Below, piece after piece: positions 27,347 to 36,355 of a stretch of 64,000 bases of DNA. Each line of letters starts with the position of its first letter. Position 1 is the stretch's first letter. This DNA comes from Sphingopyxis sp. USTB-05 (lineage in GTDB: Bacteria; Pseudomonadota; Alphaproteobacteria; Sphingomonadales; Sphingomonadaceae): positions 1,426,001 to 1,490,000 of the forward strand of contig NZ_CP084712.1 of the NCBI RefSeq assembly GCF_023822045.1. Direction: 5' to 3'. The translations under genes and the position numbers were made by a program. The notes beneath the pieces were generated by a model, which saw only the letters and a list, made by a program, of their open reading frames with translations, did not search any database and was not told where the DNA came from.

Positions 27347-30300
27347 ATGGAACAGAATCACAGCTCCTTCGGTCCCACCAGCGAAGCGGATCTACCCGAG
27401 GCGGCAATCGCGATCGTGGGCATGTCGTGCCGGTTCGCCGACGCGCGGGGAATCGACGACTATTGGGATCTGCTTCAGGGTGGCCGCGAGGCGATCCGTA
27501 CCTATTCGGACGAGGAGCTGCTCGCAGCAGGGGTCAGTCCGGCGTCGCTGCGCAATCGCAACTATGTCCGCCGCGGCGCTCCGCTCGAAGATATGGAATG
27601 TTTCGACGCGACGCTGTTCGGAATGAGCCCGCGCGATGCGGCAATCATGGACCCGCAGCACCGCCATTTCCTGGAATGCACGTGGGAAGCGCTCGAAAAT
27701 GCCGGCTACACGCCGCAGCGTTTCGATGGCGTGGTCGGCGTCTTCGCCGGTTCGGGCCACAACGCCTATATGCCGTATAACCTGCTGACCAATTCCAAAC
27801 TGGTCCGCGACGTCGGCCTGTTCTTGTTGCGGCATACAAGCAACGACAAGGACTTCCTGACCACACGCGTCTCCTATCTGTTCGATCTCAAGGGGCCGAG
27901 CATCAACGTGCAGACCGCGTGCTCGACCTCGCTTGTTTCGATCCATATGGCGGCGCAGAGCCTGCTCAACGGCGAGTGCGACATGGCAATCGCCGGCGGT
28001 TCGTCGATCGAACTGCCGCACCGGCAGGGCTATATTTACGAGGAGGGCGAAATCCTGTCGCCCGACGGCCATTGCCGTCCCTTTGATGCGGCATCGCAGG
28101 GTACAGTATTCGGCAGCGGGGTCGCGGTGTTGGCGTTGCGGCGGCTCGAGGATGCGGTGGCGGCGGGCGATCATATCTATGCCGTGCTGCGCGGGTCGGC
28201 GATCAACAATGACGGCGCCGGCAAGGTCGGATATCTGGCTCCCAGCGTCGACGGGCAGGCCAAGGTGATTGCCGAAGCACTGGCGATCGCCGACATTGAT
28301 GCCGGCTCGATCAGCTATGTCGAGGCGCACGGTACCGGCACGCCGGTCGGTGATCCGATCGAGCTCGCTGCGCTGACCGAGGCCTTTCGTCAGTCCACCG
28401 ACAGCGTCGGTCATTGCGCCATCGGGTCGGTAAAGGGCAATATCGGGCATACCGACACGGCGGCCGGCGCTGCCGGGCTGATCAAGGTCGCGCTGGCGCT
28501 GCACAATGGAGAGCTGCCGGCTTCGCTCAATTTCGATGCGCCCAATCCGGCGCTGGGCTTGGAAGGCAGCCCGTTCCGCATCCAGGCCGAGCGCTCGCCC
28601 TGGACGACGTCGCCCGGCGGGGCACCCCGTCGGGCGGGAGTCAGTTCGCTCGGCGTGGGGGGCACGAACGCACATGTCGTGCTCGAAGAGGCGCCGCCGC
28701 GCCCGGCCAGCGGACCGAGCCGGCGTCGCCAGCTGCTTCTTTGCACCGCCAAATCGTCTGCCGCCTTGCAGGCGAACGCCGCCGCACTCGCCGACTTTAT
28801 CGAGACTCGCCCGCAAGCGGGTCTGCCCGATACGGCGTTCACGCTGTCGATCGGACGCCAGCACCTGCCGCAACGCCGCTTCGCCGTGGCGGCGTGCGGC
28901 GAGGAGGCGGCCGCCCGGCTTCGTGAGATCGCGGGGCAGGAGGTTTCGCAACCGAAGCCGGTCGCCGAGCGCCCGGTGGCGTTCCTCTTCTGCGGTGCCG
29001 GACCGCAACACGCCGACATGGCGCGCGGACTCTATGATACCGAACCGCTGTTCCGACAGGCTGTCGATGACGGTCTCGCCATTCTCGACCGGATCGGCGT
29101 GGCGAACGTACGGCGCTGGTTGTTGCCGAACGATTTGGACCGCGCGCAGGCGGCCGCCGAATTGGAGCGCCCATCGATCGCGCTTCCCGCATTGTTCATC
29201 ATCCAGACTGCGCTCGCGCGACTGTGGATGTCGGTCGGCGTCCAGCCGTCGGCGATGATCGGTCACAGCTCCGGCGAATATGCCGCCGCACATCTCGCAG
29301 GCGTGATCGACATGGAAGCGGGGCTGCGGATCGTGTCGACGCGCGGCCGGCTGTTCGAGACGGTTCGCGATGGCGGTATGCTGAGCGTGCCGCTTTCGGA
29401 GGCCGAACTGCTGCCGTTGTTGCCGCCGGAACTGTCGATCGCCGCGATCAATGCGCCCGGGCTTTGCGTCGTGTCCGGCCCGGCTGCCGCCATTGCGGGT
29501 TTCAACGACCTGCTTGCCGCGCGCGAGATCGAAGCGCAGGTCGTCCGTATTTCGGTCGCGGCACATTCGCCGATGCTCGACCCGATCCTGCCTGAGTTCC
29601 GCGCGCTGATGCGGACGATCGATCTTCGCGCGCCGACGATCCCCTTCGCTTCGAACCTGACGGGTGACTGGGCGACGGCGGCGGACGTCACCAATCCCGA
29701 ATATTGGGTGCGGCATCTGCGCGAGACCGTACGCTTCACCGACGGGCTGCACCGCCTGCTCGACGATCAGGAGAGGGCGCTTCTCGAAGTCGGTCCCGGC
29801 CGCGGGATGGCCAGCCTGGCGCGGCAACATCCCGACCGCGCGCGCGAGCAGCCGGTCATCAGTTCGATGCGGCACCCCGACCAGCGCATCGATGACGATG
29901 CGGCCTGGCTCGACGCGTTGGGACAGCTTTGGGCGGCGGGTGTCGAGATCGACTGGGACGCGTTCTGGCAGGACGAACAGCGCCTGCGCATTCCCTTGCC
30001 GACCTATCGGTTCGAGCGTCAGCGTCACTGGTATGACGCAGGTGCGCAGCTCGCCATGTCCGACGGGGCAGGGGACGCAGCGGACCGATCTGACGATCCC
30101 GCCGAATGGCAATATGAGCCCGTCTGGACGCGTTCCTATCTCGATGCCTCCGCGATGCCGGAAGGCGTGGCGCTGGTCATGGAGGATATGCGAGGGCTGG
30201 GGCGCGAGATTGCCCGTCGTCTGCGCGAAGCGGGACGGGAGGTCGTTGTCGTTCGTGCCGGCGATCGCTTCGGACGGCTGGGCGAGGGGCTGTTTTCGGT

Positions 30301-33300
30301 CAATCCTGCCAGCCAGGGCGATTATGGACGGCTTTTCGATTTGCTGGGCGCCGAAGGCCGCCTGCCGACGCAAATCTATCATTGCTGGCTGGTCACAGGG
30401 ACCGGCCGCAAGCAGCCCGATGTCCGCAGATTGCAGGACCTCGGCTTTTTCAGCCTGATTGCCTTGTCCCGCGAGCTAGCGCACCAGACCGGCGATGAGC
30501 CGGTCGATATCGCGATCCTGACCGATCGCGTGCAGCGGATCGGCGGCGACGGCAATCTGATGCCTGCCAAGGCGACGGTCGTGGGCGCCGCAAGCGTGGT
30601 TCCGGCCGAATATCCCCATCTTCGCATTCGGTGCGTCGATGTGGCTTTGCCGACACCAGATTCGGTTTCGGTGACCGCCGAAGCCGTGGTGAGCGAACTG
30701 GCAGCGGAGTGGCGCGACCGGGTGGTCGCCTATCGTGGCGGCGAGCGCTGGGTTCAGAAATTCAGCCAGATCCCACCGGCGCAGGCTGGATTGACGTCGC
30801 CTGCAGCCGCGCTTCGCCCAGGCGCTACCTATCTCGTGACCGGTGGACTCGGCGGACTCGGGCTCACGATCGCGCGGCATATTGCCGACCGCGGCGATGT
30901 CCGCATCGCGTTGCTGGGCCGGTCGGCATTGCCGCCGCGAGACAATTGGCCGGATATTCTGGCCGACGGAACCGCCGATCCTGCAATGCAGGACCGCATT
31001 CGTAAGGTGATGGGGCTGGAAGCGTCCGGCGCAACCGTGGAAGTTGTCGCCGCCGACGTCGGCAATGCGCGCGCGATGCGTGATGCCATACGCCGGATCA
31101 CGGCAAAACTCGGGCCGGTGACGGGCGTTTTCCACGCTGCCGGTGCGCTGGACGATGGCCTCATCGAAACCAAATCGCATGCGGCGATGGCGGCCGTCCT
31201 ACGTCCAAAGGTGGCCGGCACATTGGCGCTGGAAGACGCATTGGCGGGGCAGAAGCCCGAATTCATCATGCTGTTCTCCTCGATCAGTGCGTTTGCCGGC
31301 TTGCCGGGCCAGGCGGACTATGCGGCCGCCAATGCGTTTCTCGATGCCTATGCACAGTCGCGCCACGGGGTGGGCGGTACGCGCGTCCTGGCTGTTGACT
31401 GGAGCCCGTGGCGCGAGGTCGGAATGGCAGCGGCGCTGGATAGCCGCCCGGACGACGGGCTCGCCGATCAATTGCCTGAGGGCAAGGCCGTCGACCACCC
31501 GTTCCTCGACAGCCTGCATATCATTTCGCCCGACGAGTTCGTCGTTTCGGCGATGCTGTCGCCGGACCGGCATTGGCTGCTCGACGAACATCGGATCGCC
31601 GGGGCGGGCGCCGTTATTCCGGGCACGGGCTTTCTCGAACTTGCGCGCGCCTCTTACAGTCTCGTTCATTCGGGAATGGTTGTGCTGTCGGACGTCCGGT
31701 TCCTGACGCCATTCGCGGTCGAGGACGGTCAGGCCCGCGCCGTGCGGGTCCATCTGAAACGCCGCGTCGGCGAAGATTGGGGCTTCACGATTCTGGGCCG
31801 ACCGGCGGATGCCGCGTCGAATTGGATCGAGCACGCCAGCGGTCAGGTGTCTGCACCAAATTTGCTGGCGGTTCCGGATCCTATGGACATCGAAGGGCTT
31901 GAACGGCGTTGTCCGCGCGTGATCGACGGCAAGGAGGCCTCCAGCGTGGCGCTCCAGTTCGGTCCGCGCTGGTCGACCGTCCAGCGTACTGCCTACGCCG
32001 AAAATGAGGCGGTGTTGCACCTGGAGATGGACCCTGCATTCCATGAGGAGTTCGCTCGGGTGCACCTGCATCCCGCCTTGCTCGACTTCGCCACCGCGGG
32101 CGCGCAGGCGCTGATTCCCGATTATCGGCCGGGCCAGGATTTCTTCGCGCCATTCGCCTATCGGCGGCTAGTGATGCACGCGCCGCTGACTCCATCGGTC
32201 GTCAGCCATATCCGGCATCGGTCCGGAGCGCACGCCAATGTCATGGCCGTGTTCGATGTGACGATTGCCGACCAGAATGGCCGGGTGCTGGCTGAAATCG
32301 CTGAATTCACCATGATGCGCGTGCGTGACACGGGCCTGTTGCCACAAGGCGGCAATGGTGCGGCGTCGTCGAGCCGAGAGGCGACTGGTGCTCTGGCAGA
32401 GCGCGTCAATGCCATCCTGCCCGAGGAAGGCATCAAGGTTATCGAAGCACTGCTTCATGGGCATGCGCGTCCGCAGGTGATCATATCGCCTTCGGATATC
32501 GATGCCGCGCTTACACAGCTACGCGCACCCGTGCGAGCGGTGCGGCGCGATATCTCGGCGGACGGCGAGGCTTCCGTCGATCTGCCCGTGACGGCGATGG
32601 AACAGGTGATCGCCGATCTATGGTCCGACTTGCTGGGCGTGCAGCCGATAGGCCGCAATGACAATTTCTTCGACCTTGGCGGCCATTCATTGCTTGCGGT
32701 GCAATTCACCAACCGGCTCCGCAAAAAGACCGGCAAGATGCTGCCGCTCGCATCCTTGCTCGATATGCCGACGGTGGCGTCGCTCGCTGCCGAACTCGAC
32801 CCGGATGGTGCGGCCTCCACACCCGATTGCGATGAGGCAGCCGATGTCGGCAAGGCCACCACGCGTGAGGTCGTGAACATCCGGAGCGGTGGCAGCGGCA
32901 CGCCGATCTTCTTCGTCCACGACGGTTTGGGCGAAACATTGCTCTATCGGGGGCTTGCTCTTCGGCTCGATCCGGACCGGCCGATCTATGGCATCGAGCC
33001 ACTCAGAAACTCTGCGGGCGGCTACGCCCACACGCATATTCGCGAGATGGCGACGAACTATGTCGAGCGTATCCGAATGGTCCAGTCGCACGGCCCCTAT
33101 TATCTCGCGGGGCTATGCGCCGGCGGCGTCATAGCGTTCGAAATCGCCCGCCAGTTGCAGGATGCGGGTGAGCGGGTCGCCTTTGTCGGGATCATCGACG
33201 CGGCCGACGTGGCGGCGGCGAAACGGCGCTTCTACATCACCCGGGCACGATTTGGCCGGGTGCAGGCGCTGATGCAGGACGAAGGCGCCGCAAGGCTGGT

Positions 33301-33808
33301 CCCGGCACTGGCACGCAAGACGGTCAACGCCGTCCGGTGGGAAGTCGAATCGCGCGCGGCAAAGGCGCGCGACCGGCGCGCCGTAAGGCAATTGGGCGCG
33401 GTCAATGCCGCGCAGTCATCTGTCAGCGAACGGACGGACAGCGAACCGGCAATCCCGTTCTTGAAACTTTATGAGGTGGCGCACACGCTTCATCGGCCAG
33501 AGGGCCTTTTTGCGGACGGCAGCGTCGTGATCTTTAAGGCGAGCGGCGGAAATGGGGAAGTTGACGACATGCCCTATCAGGAAATCTACAGCGACGTTGC
33601 GCTAGGCTGGGGGAAACGGGTGGCCGAACCGGTCACGCTCGTTCAGGTCCCGGGCGGACACAGCAGCGCCTTGCAGGAACCGCATGTCGGCATATTGGCC
33701 CGTCATTTCCAATATGCCCTCGACGGCGCGGCGGAGCGGGCCGACCGGAGCAATCCCGGTGATCAACAGGACCCGAACGGCGGGCGAGATATGGTGGCGG
33801 CAGAATGA
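27347..33808 (+). CDS. type I PKS module KS-AT-KR-DH-ACP-TE
   Basis: The 2153-aa protein begins at ATG 27347 (GAGGAG upstream). Domains: KS, about 18-450, with Cys192 (TACSTS), His328 (EAHGTGT) and His368 (KGNIGH); AT, about 545-860, with Ser641 (GHSSGEY); KR, about 1010-1375, with GGLGGLG near 1164, Tyr1325 and an LDD motif indicating B-type stereochemistry; DH, about 1385-1650, with His1415 and Asp1580 (HPALLDF); ACP with Ser1781; TE, about 1840-2125, with a Cys nucleophile, C1924 (GLCAGG), and His2105. All catalytic residues checked are present. DH follows KR, opposite to the usual bacterial order, and the DH His motif has one extra residue before the Pro. AT specificity (VAAHSP where malonyl types often read HAFH) is unclear; malonyl is assumed. 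It should extend the NRPS product, reduce, dehydrate and release it. The stop overlaps the next GT2 by ATGA. Confidence 0.92.
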   Translation: MEQNHSSFGPTSEADLPEAAIAIVGMSCRFADARGIDDYWDLLQGGREAIRTYSDEELLAAGVSPASLRNRNYVRRGAPLEDMECFDATLFGMSPRDAAIMDPQHRHFLECTWEALENAGYTPQRFDGVVGVFAGSGHNAYMPYNLLTNSKLVRDVGLFLLRHTSNDKDFLTTRVSYLFDLKGPSINVQTACSTSLVSIHMAAQSLLNGECDMAIAGGSSIELPHRQGYIYEEGEILSPDGHCRPFDAASQGTVFGSGVAVLALRRLEDAVAAGDHIYAVLRGSAINNDGAGKVGYLAPSVDGQAKVIAEALAIADIDAGSISYVEAHGTGTPVGDPIELAALTEAFRQSTDSVGHCAIGSVKGNIGHTDTAAGAAGLIKVALALHNGELPASLNFDAPNPALGLEGSPFRIQAERSPWTTSPGGAPRRAGVSSLGVGGTNAHVVLEEAPPRPASGPSRRRQLLLCTAKSSAALQANAAALADFIETRPQAGLPDTAFTLSIGRQHLPQRRFAVAACGEEAAARLREIAGQEVSQPKPVAERPVAFLFCGAGPQHADMARGLYDTEPLFRQAVDDGLAILDRIGVANVRRWLLPNDLDRAQAAAELERPSIALPALFIIQTALARLWMSVGVQPSAMIGHSSGEYAAAHLAGVIDMEAGLRIVSTRGRLFETVRDGGMLSVPLSEAELLPLLPPELSIAAINAPGLCVVSGPAAAIAGFNDLLAAREIEAQVVRISVAAHSPMLDPILPEFRALMRTIDLRAPTIPFASNLTGDWATAADVTNPEYWVRHLRETVRFTDGLHRLLDDQERALLEVGPGRGMASLARQHPDRAREQPVISSMRHPDQRIDDDAAWLDALGQLWAAGVEIDWDAFWQDEQRLRIPLPTYRFERQRHWYDAGAQLAMSDGAGDAADRSDDPAEWQYEPVWTRSYLDASAMPEGVALVMEDMRGLGREIARRLREAGREVVVVRAGDRFGRLGEGLFSVNPASQGDYGRLFDLLGAEGRLPTQIYHCWLVTGTGRKQPDVRRLQDLGFFSLIALSRELAHQTGDEPVDIAILTDRVQRIGGDGNLMPAKATVVGAASVVPAEYPHLRIRCVDVALPTPDSVSVTAEAVVSELAAEWRDRVVAYRGGERWVQKFSQIPPAQAGLTSPAAALRPGATYLVTGGLGGLGLTIARHIADRGDVRIALLGRSALPPRDNWPDILADGTADPAMQDRIRKVMGLEASGATVEVVAADVGNARAMRDAIRRITAKLGPVTGVFHAAGALDDGLIETKSHAAMAAVLRPKVAGTLALEDALAGQKPEFIMLFSSISAFAGLPGQADYAAANAFLDAYAQSRHGVGGTRVLAVDWSPWREVGMAAALDSRPDDGLADQLPEGKAVDHPFLDSLHIISPDEFVVSAMLSPDRHWLLDEHRIAGAGAVIPGTGFLELARASYSLVHSGMVVLSDVRFLTPFAVEDGQARAVRVHLKRRVGEDWGFTILGRPADAASNWIEHASGQVSAPNLLAVPDPMDIEGLERRCPRVIDGKEASSVALQFGPRWSTVQRTAYAENEAVLHLEMDPAFHEEFARVHLHPALLDFATAGAQALIPDYRPGQDFFAPFAYRRLVMHAPLTPSVVSHIRHRSGAHANVMAVFDVTIADQNGRVLAEIAEFTMMRVRDTGLLPQGGNGAASSSREATGALAERVNAILPEEGIKVIEALLHGHARPQVIISPSDIDAALTQLRAPVRAVRRDISADGEASVDLPVTAMEQVIADLWSDLLGVQPIGRNDNFFDLGGHSLLAVQFTNRLRKKTGKMLPLASLLDMPTVASLAAELDPDGAASTPDCDEAADVGKATTREVVNIRSGGSGTPIFFVHDGLGETLLYRGLALRLDPDRPIYGIEPLRNSAGGYAHTHIREMATNYVERIRMVQSHGPYYLAGLCAGGVIAFEIARQLQDAGERVAFVGIIDAADVAAAKRRFYITRARFGRVQALMQDEGAARLVPALARKTVNAVRWEVESRAAKARDRRAVRQLGAVNAAQSSVSERTDSEPAIPFLKLYEVAHTLHRPEGLFADGSVVIFKASGGNGEVDDMPYQEIYSDVALGWGKRVAEPVTLVQVPGGHSSALQEPHVGILARHFQYALDGAAERADRSNPGDQQDPNGGRDMVAAE

Positions 33809-34788
33809 GCACGAACAATCGAAACCCCCAAGCGACGGTCGATGTCATTGTCGTCAACTACCGCACCGGCACGCTCGTAACGCAATGCCTCGAAAGCCTC
33901 GAGGCGGATCGGGAAGATTGCCCGGGCCTGCGCGTGATCGTCATCGACAATGCATCGAACGATGGCTCGGCCGACCTGATCGAGGAAGTAATCCGGGCGC
34001 GCAACTGGGATTGGGTCACGCTGATGCGATCCCCCGAAAACCGGGGTTTCGGTGCAGGCAGCAATCTGGGCATCGCCTGGGCGCTGGATCGACCCGATCC
34101 AGCCGATCTCGTCTGGCTTCTCAATCCCGATACGCGGGTGATGCCCGGCGCCGCGAGCGCATTGGCGCGCTTCATGGCCGCTCATCCCAAGGCGGGAATC
34201 GCCGGTAGCGCGTTACTCGACGCCGACGGCCAGCCCTGGCCCTATGCCTTTCGTTTTCCCAGCCTGCTCGGCGAAATCGAGCGGGGATCCCGCCTGAATC
34301 TGGTATCCCGGCTGCTGCGCGGGAGCGCCACGCTACGCCGGATGGGATCGCGCAGCGAGAAAGTCGATTGGGTTTCTGGCGCCAGTTTCATCATCCGCCG
34401 CGAGTTGCTCGAAGACGACATGCGGTTCGACGAGGAATATTTCCTCTATTATGAGGAAACCGATTTCTGCCTCCACGCGACGCGCAGGGGATGGGAATGC
34501 TGGTACGTCCCCGATGCGGTGGTGTTGCACATCGCGGGCCAGAGTACAGGCATCACCGGCAAGCAGATCAGGTTGCGCCGCCTTCCGGCCTATTGGTTTC
34601 ATTCCCGCCGGCGCTACTTCCTCAAAAATCACGGACGCGTTTACGGCATTCTGGCTGATTTCAGTTGGATCGTCGCGCATGTCCTTGCGCGTTTCAAGCA
34701 GCTCGTCAGAAAAGTGGCCGAGCCAGACCCGCCCTATCTGTTCCAGGATTTTATTCGTCACGCGGCTTTTCTGCCTCGGCGTCGCTGA
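33805..34788 (+). CDS. GT2 glycosyltransferase (WbbL/rhamnosyltransferase-like)
   Basis: The 327-aa GT-A protein has VIVVNYRTGTLV, VIDNASNDGSAD, ENRGFGAGSNLGI, LLNPDTRV (DxD-like), WVSGASFIIRRE and DEEYFLYYEETDFCLHATRRG, all typical of WbbL-like enzymes. It lacks strong membrane helices. It overlaps the PKS stop by ATGA and is followed by the phosphopantetheinyl transferase after 13 bp, so it belongs to the NRPS-PKS operon. That placement argues it glycosylates the NRPS-PKS product or joins it to a glycan; the substrate is inference. Confidence 0.88.
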   Translation: MSTNNRNPQATVDVIVVNYRTGTLVTQCLESLEADREDCPGLRVIVIDNASNDGSADLIEEVIRARNWDWVTLMRSPENRGFGAGSNLGIAWALDRPDPADLVWLLNPDTRVMPGAASALARFMAAHPKAGIAGSALLDADGQPWPYAFRFPSLLGEIERGSRLNLVSRLLRGSATLRRMGSRSEKVDWVSGASFIIRRELLEDDMRFDEEYFLYYEETDFCLHATRRGWECWYVPDAVVLHIAGQSTGITGKQIRLRRLPAYWFHSRRRYFLKNHGRVYGILADFSWIVAHVLARFKQLVRKVAEPDPPYLFQDFIRHAAFLPRRR

Positions 34789-34801
34789 TCGTCACCGTCC
34801 G

Positions 34802-35512
34802 ATGGTCGCGAAAACTGTGCTGGAATTTGACGCCGCGCTATGCGGGCAGGGGCTCGACGCGCGACGTTTGCCGTCAACGGCCAGCGGCTTTCCGATGTGG
34901 CTTGTCGATACCGAGCAAAGCAATGTCGAAGCCTTCGAGCATCTGCTGTCGAGCGAAGAGATGGAAACGGCAAATCGCTTCCGCTTTCGCGCGTTGCGTC
35001 ACCGTTATATCGCCGCCCACGGAGCGTTACATATGCTGTTGCGGGATCGCTACGGCGTCCCGGCCGACGCTTGGGACATCGGCAAGGACAGCTTTGGAAA
35101 GCCGCATCTGATTCGGTTCCCACAGATACACTATAGTCTGAGCTATAGTGGTGGCTTTGCGATGCTGGGCATAAATGAGAGCGAGCCCGTCGGCGTCGAT
35201 ATCGAGGTTCTTCGGACCGTCGAAGATGCGGCCGAACTGATGGATCTGCATTTTACCGAGGCAGAGCAATCCGTGGCCATGCGAACGAGTTCGCCGGATG
35301 CCTGCTACTCCAAGGAGTTTTTAGAGATATGGGTCCGCAAAGAGGCCTGCGTGAAGGCTTGCGGACGTGGCTTGAGCATTCCGTTGAAAGATGTGGAATG
35401 CGTATCTGAAGACCAAGTGACGACGGTGCAGTTCGGTGGAGGCCGTTACCGCACCGGCGCCCTAGAATTGGGCGACCCGATTATGGCTTGGTCTCGTCGT
35501 ACAAGCCTGTAA
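34802..35512 (+). CDS. 4'-phosphopantetheinyl transferase (Sfp/HetI type)
   Basis: The 236-aa protein has the Sfp-type signatures: GKPHLIRFPQIHYSLSYSGG (about residues 97-118), the metal-binding GVDIE (about 130) and WVRKEACVKACGRGL (about 177). It transfers the phosphopantetheine arm of CoA to the Ser of carrier domains, here Ser1476 of the NRPS and Ser1781 of the PKS. Its operonic position, 13 bp after the GT2, supports a dedicated activating role. ATG 34802 lacks a strong Shine-Dalgarno. Confidence 0.93.
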   Translation: MVAKTVLEFDAALCGQGLDARRLPSTASGFPMWLVDTEQSNVEAFEHLLSSEEMETANRFRFRALRHRYIAAHGALHMLLRDRYGVPADAWDIGKDSFGKPHLIRFPQIHYSLSYSGGFAMLGINESEPVGVDIEVLRTVEDAAELMDLHFTEAEQSVAMRTSSPDACYSKEFLEIWVRKEACVKACGRGLSIPLKDVECVSEDQVTTVQFGGGRYRTGALELGDPIMAWSRRTSL

Positions 35513-35519
35513 TCCCATT

Positions 35520-35536
35520 TGCGCTCTCCCAGCGCA
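35520..35536. terminator. hairpin between convergent PPTase and LuxR-type genes
   Basis: TGCGCT (35520-35525) and AGCGCA (35531-35536) form a perfect 6-bp stem with a 5-nt loop in the 29-bp convergent gap. There is only a short T-run before it, so it is a weak bidirectional terminator candidate. Confidence 0.3.
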
Positions 35537-35541
35537 TCTGG

Positions 35542-35799
35542 TTAGTGAGCAGCTGCTGCGCCAATGTCGGTTGTATACCGTTCTTGGGGTAGCAGCCCTT
35601 CCCTGATCACATGAGCGATCAGATGTGCGCGGTTTCGCGTTCTTGTCTTGAGACGAACGTTTTCGACATGACGTTCAACCGTGCACGGTGCGATGTCCAG
35701 TTCCAAGGCCGCTTCTTTGGCGGAAAGTCCAAGGGCTACGAGACGAAGCACCTCATATTCGCGATCTGTAAGTCTGATTCCTTCCGTATATTTGGACAT
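35542..35799 (-). CDS. small LuxR/GerE-type HTH protein
   Basis: The 85-aa protein is almost entirely a LuxR-type helix-turn-helix: LTDREYEVLRLVALGLSAKE, IAPCTVERHVENVRLKT and LIAHVIREGLL (residues 10-70). No receiver or autoinducer domain is attached, so it resembles GerE-like stand-alone regulators. It converges on the NRPS-PKS-GT-PPTase operon and is the most likely local regulator (inference). GGGAGGG lies just upstream of ATG 35799. Confidence 0.85.
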   Translation of the reverse strand: MSKYTEGIRLTDREYEVLRLVALGLSAKEAALELDIAPCTVERHVENVRLKTRTRNRAHLIAHVIREGLLPQERYTTDIGAAAAH

Positions 35800-36355
35800 G
35801 GGTCCCTCCCTCTGGTGATAAAAAAGAAGTTAATTTTGCCCTCGCTGAAACAGAATGTCTTAATCAGGGGGAGGGAGTCACGAAAAAAATTTTGGCGGCT
35901 GTGGGCGTTTTCGATCGCTTGAGAGCGGATCTTAATGTTATTGGTAAATTTTCCGAATCTCATGTTGACTCTGTGAAAATACGAAATTCGGGTGATTCGC
36001 TAGCTCGCCCGGCCTCGTGGGGCGGCTCGAGGCAAGCTGTAACAGGCTAAATCGGGGCTACATTTAGCGGTGGATAAGTTTTCCTTGCCCACAGATTGTT
36101 TCAATCTGGGAGCAGAAATAATGGTTAAGCTGGCCCGGAGCGTGGAGTCCCGCAACCAGATATGTCGCGATCCGACCAAAAAGGTGGCGGAGTGATTCGT
36201 TTCTTGGGTGTGTGAGGCAGGAGTCGCAGCCGCTCAGCGAGTCGGCCGCGACGACAAATCCGTTGATATGAACAGGCCCATTTTGGGGTGATCCCAACCG
36301 GCGCTAAGTTTCTGAACGGTGTTTGATGGGAAACCGAAACCCGCGAATACTCGTC
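35800..36355. other. 556-bp intergenic region, AT-richer than its surroundings
   Basis: No supportable gene was found on either strand. The region lies upstream of the LuxR-type gene and downstream of a methyltransferase gene, both on the minus strand, so it must contain the LuxR-type promoter. It is visibly lower in GC (runs such as AAAAAAATTTT near 35885). It contains a compact inverted repeat, CAGATTG-TTT-CAATCTG, at 36092-36108. A regulatory RNA or leader is possible but not shown. Confidence 0.5.
36092..36108. repeat. perfect 7-bp inverted repeat in intergenic region
   Basis: CAGATTG and CAATCTG are separated by TTT; outside them CCC and GGG could extend the stem with a 2-nt bulge. No T-run follows on the plus strand. 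It could be a transcription end or a protein-binding dyad. Confidence 0.4.

Noticed and set aside
27392-30382. A 996-codon open frame on the minus strand opposite the PKS
   Set aside because: It lies fully antisense to KS-AT coding sequence with all active-site motifs on the plus strand; long antisense frames are common in GC-rich DNA. The product is rich in Arg, Gln and His with no recognisable domain.
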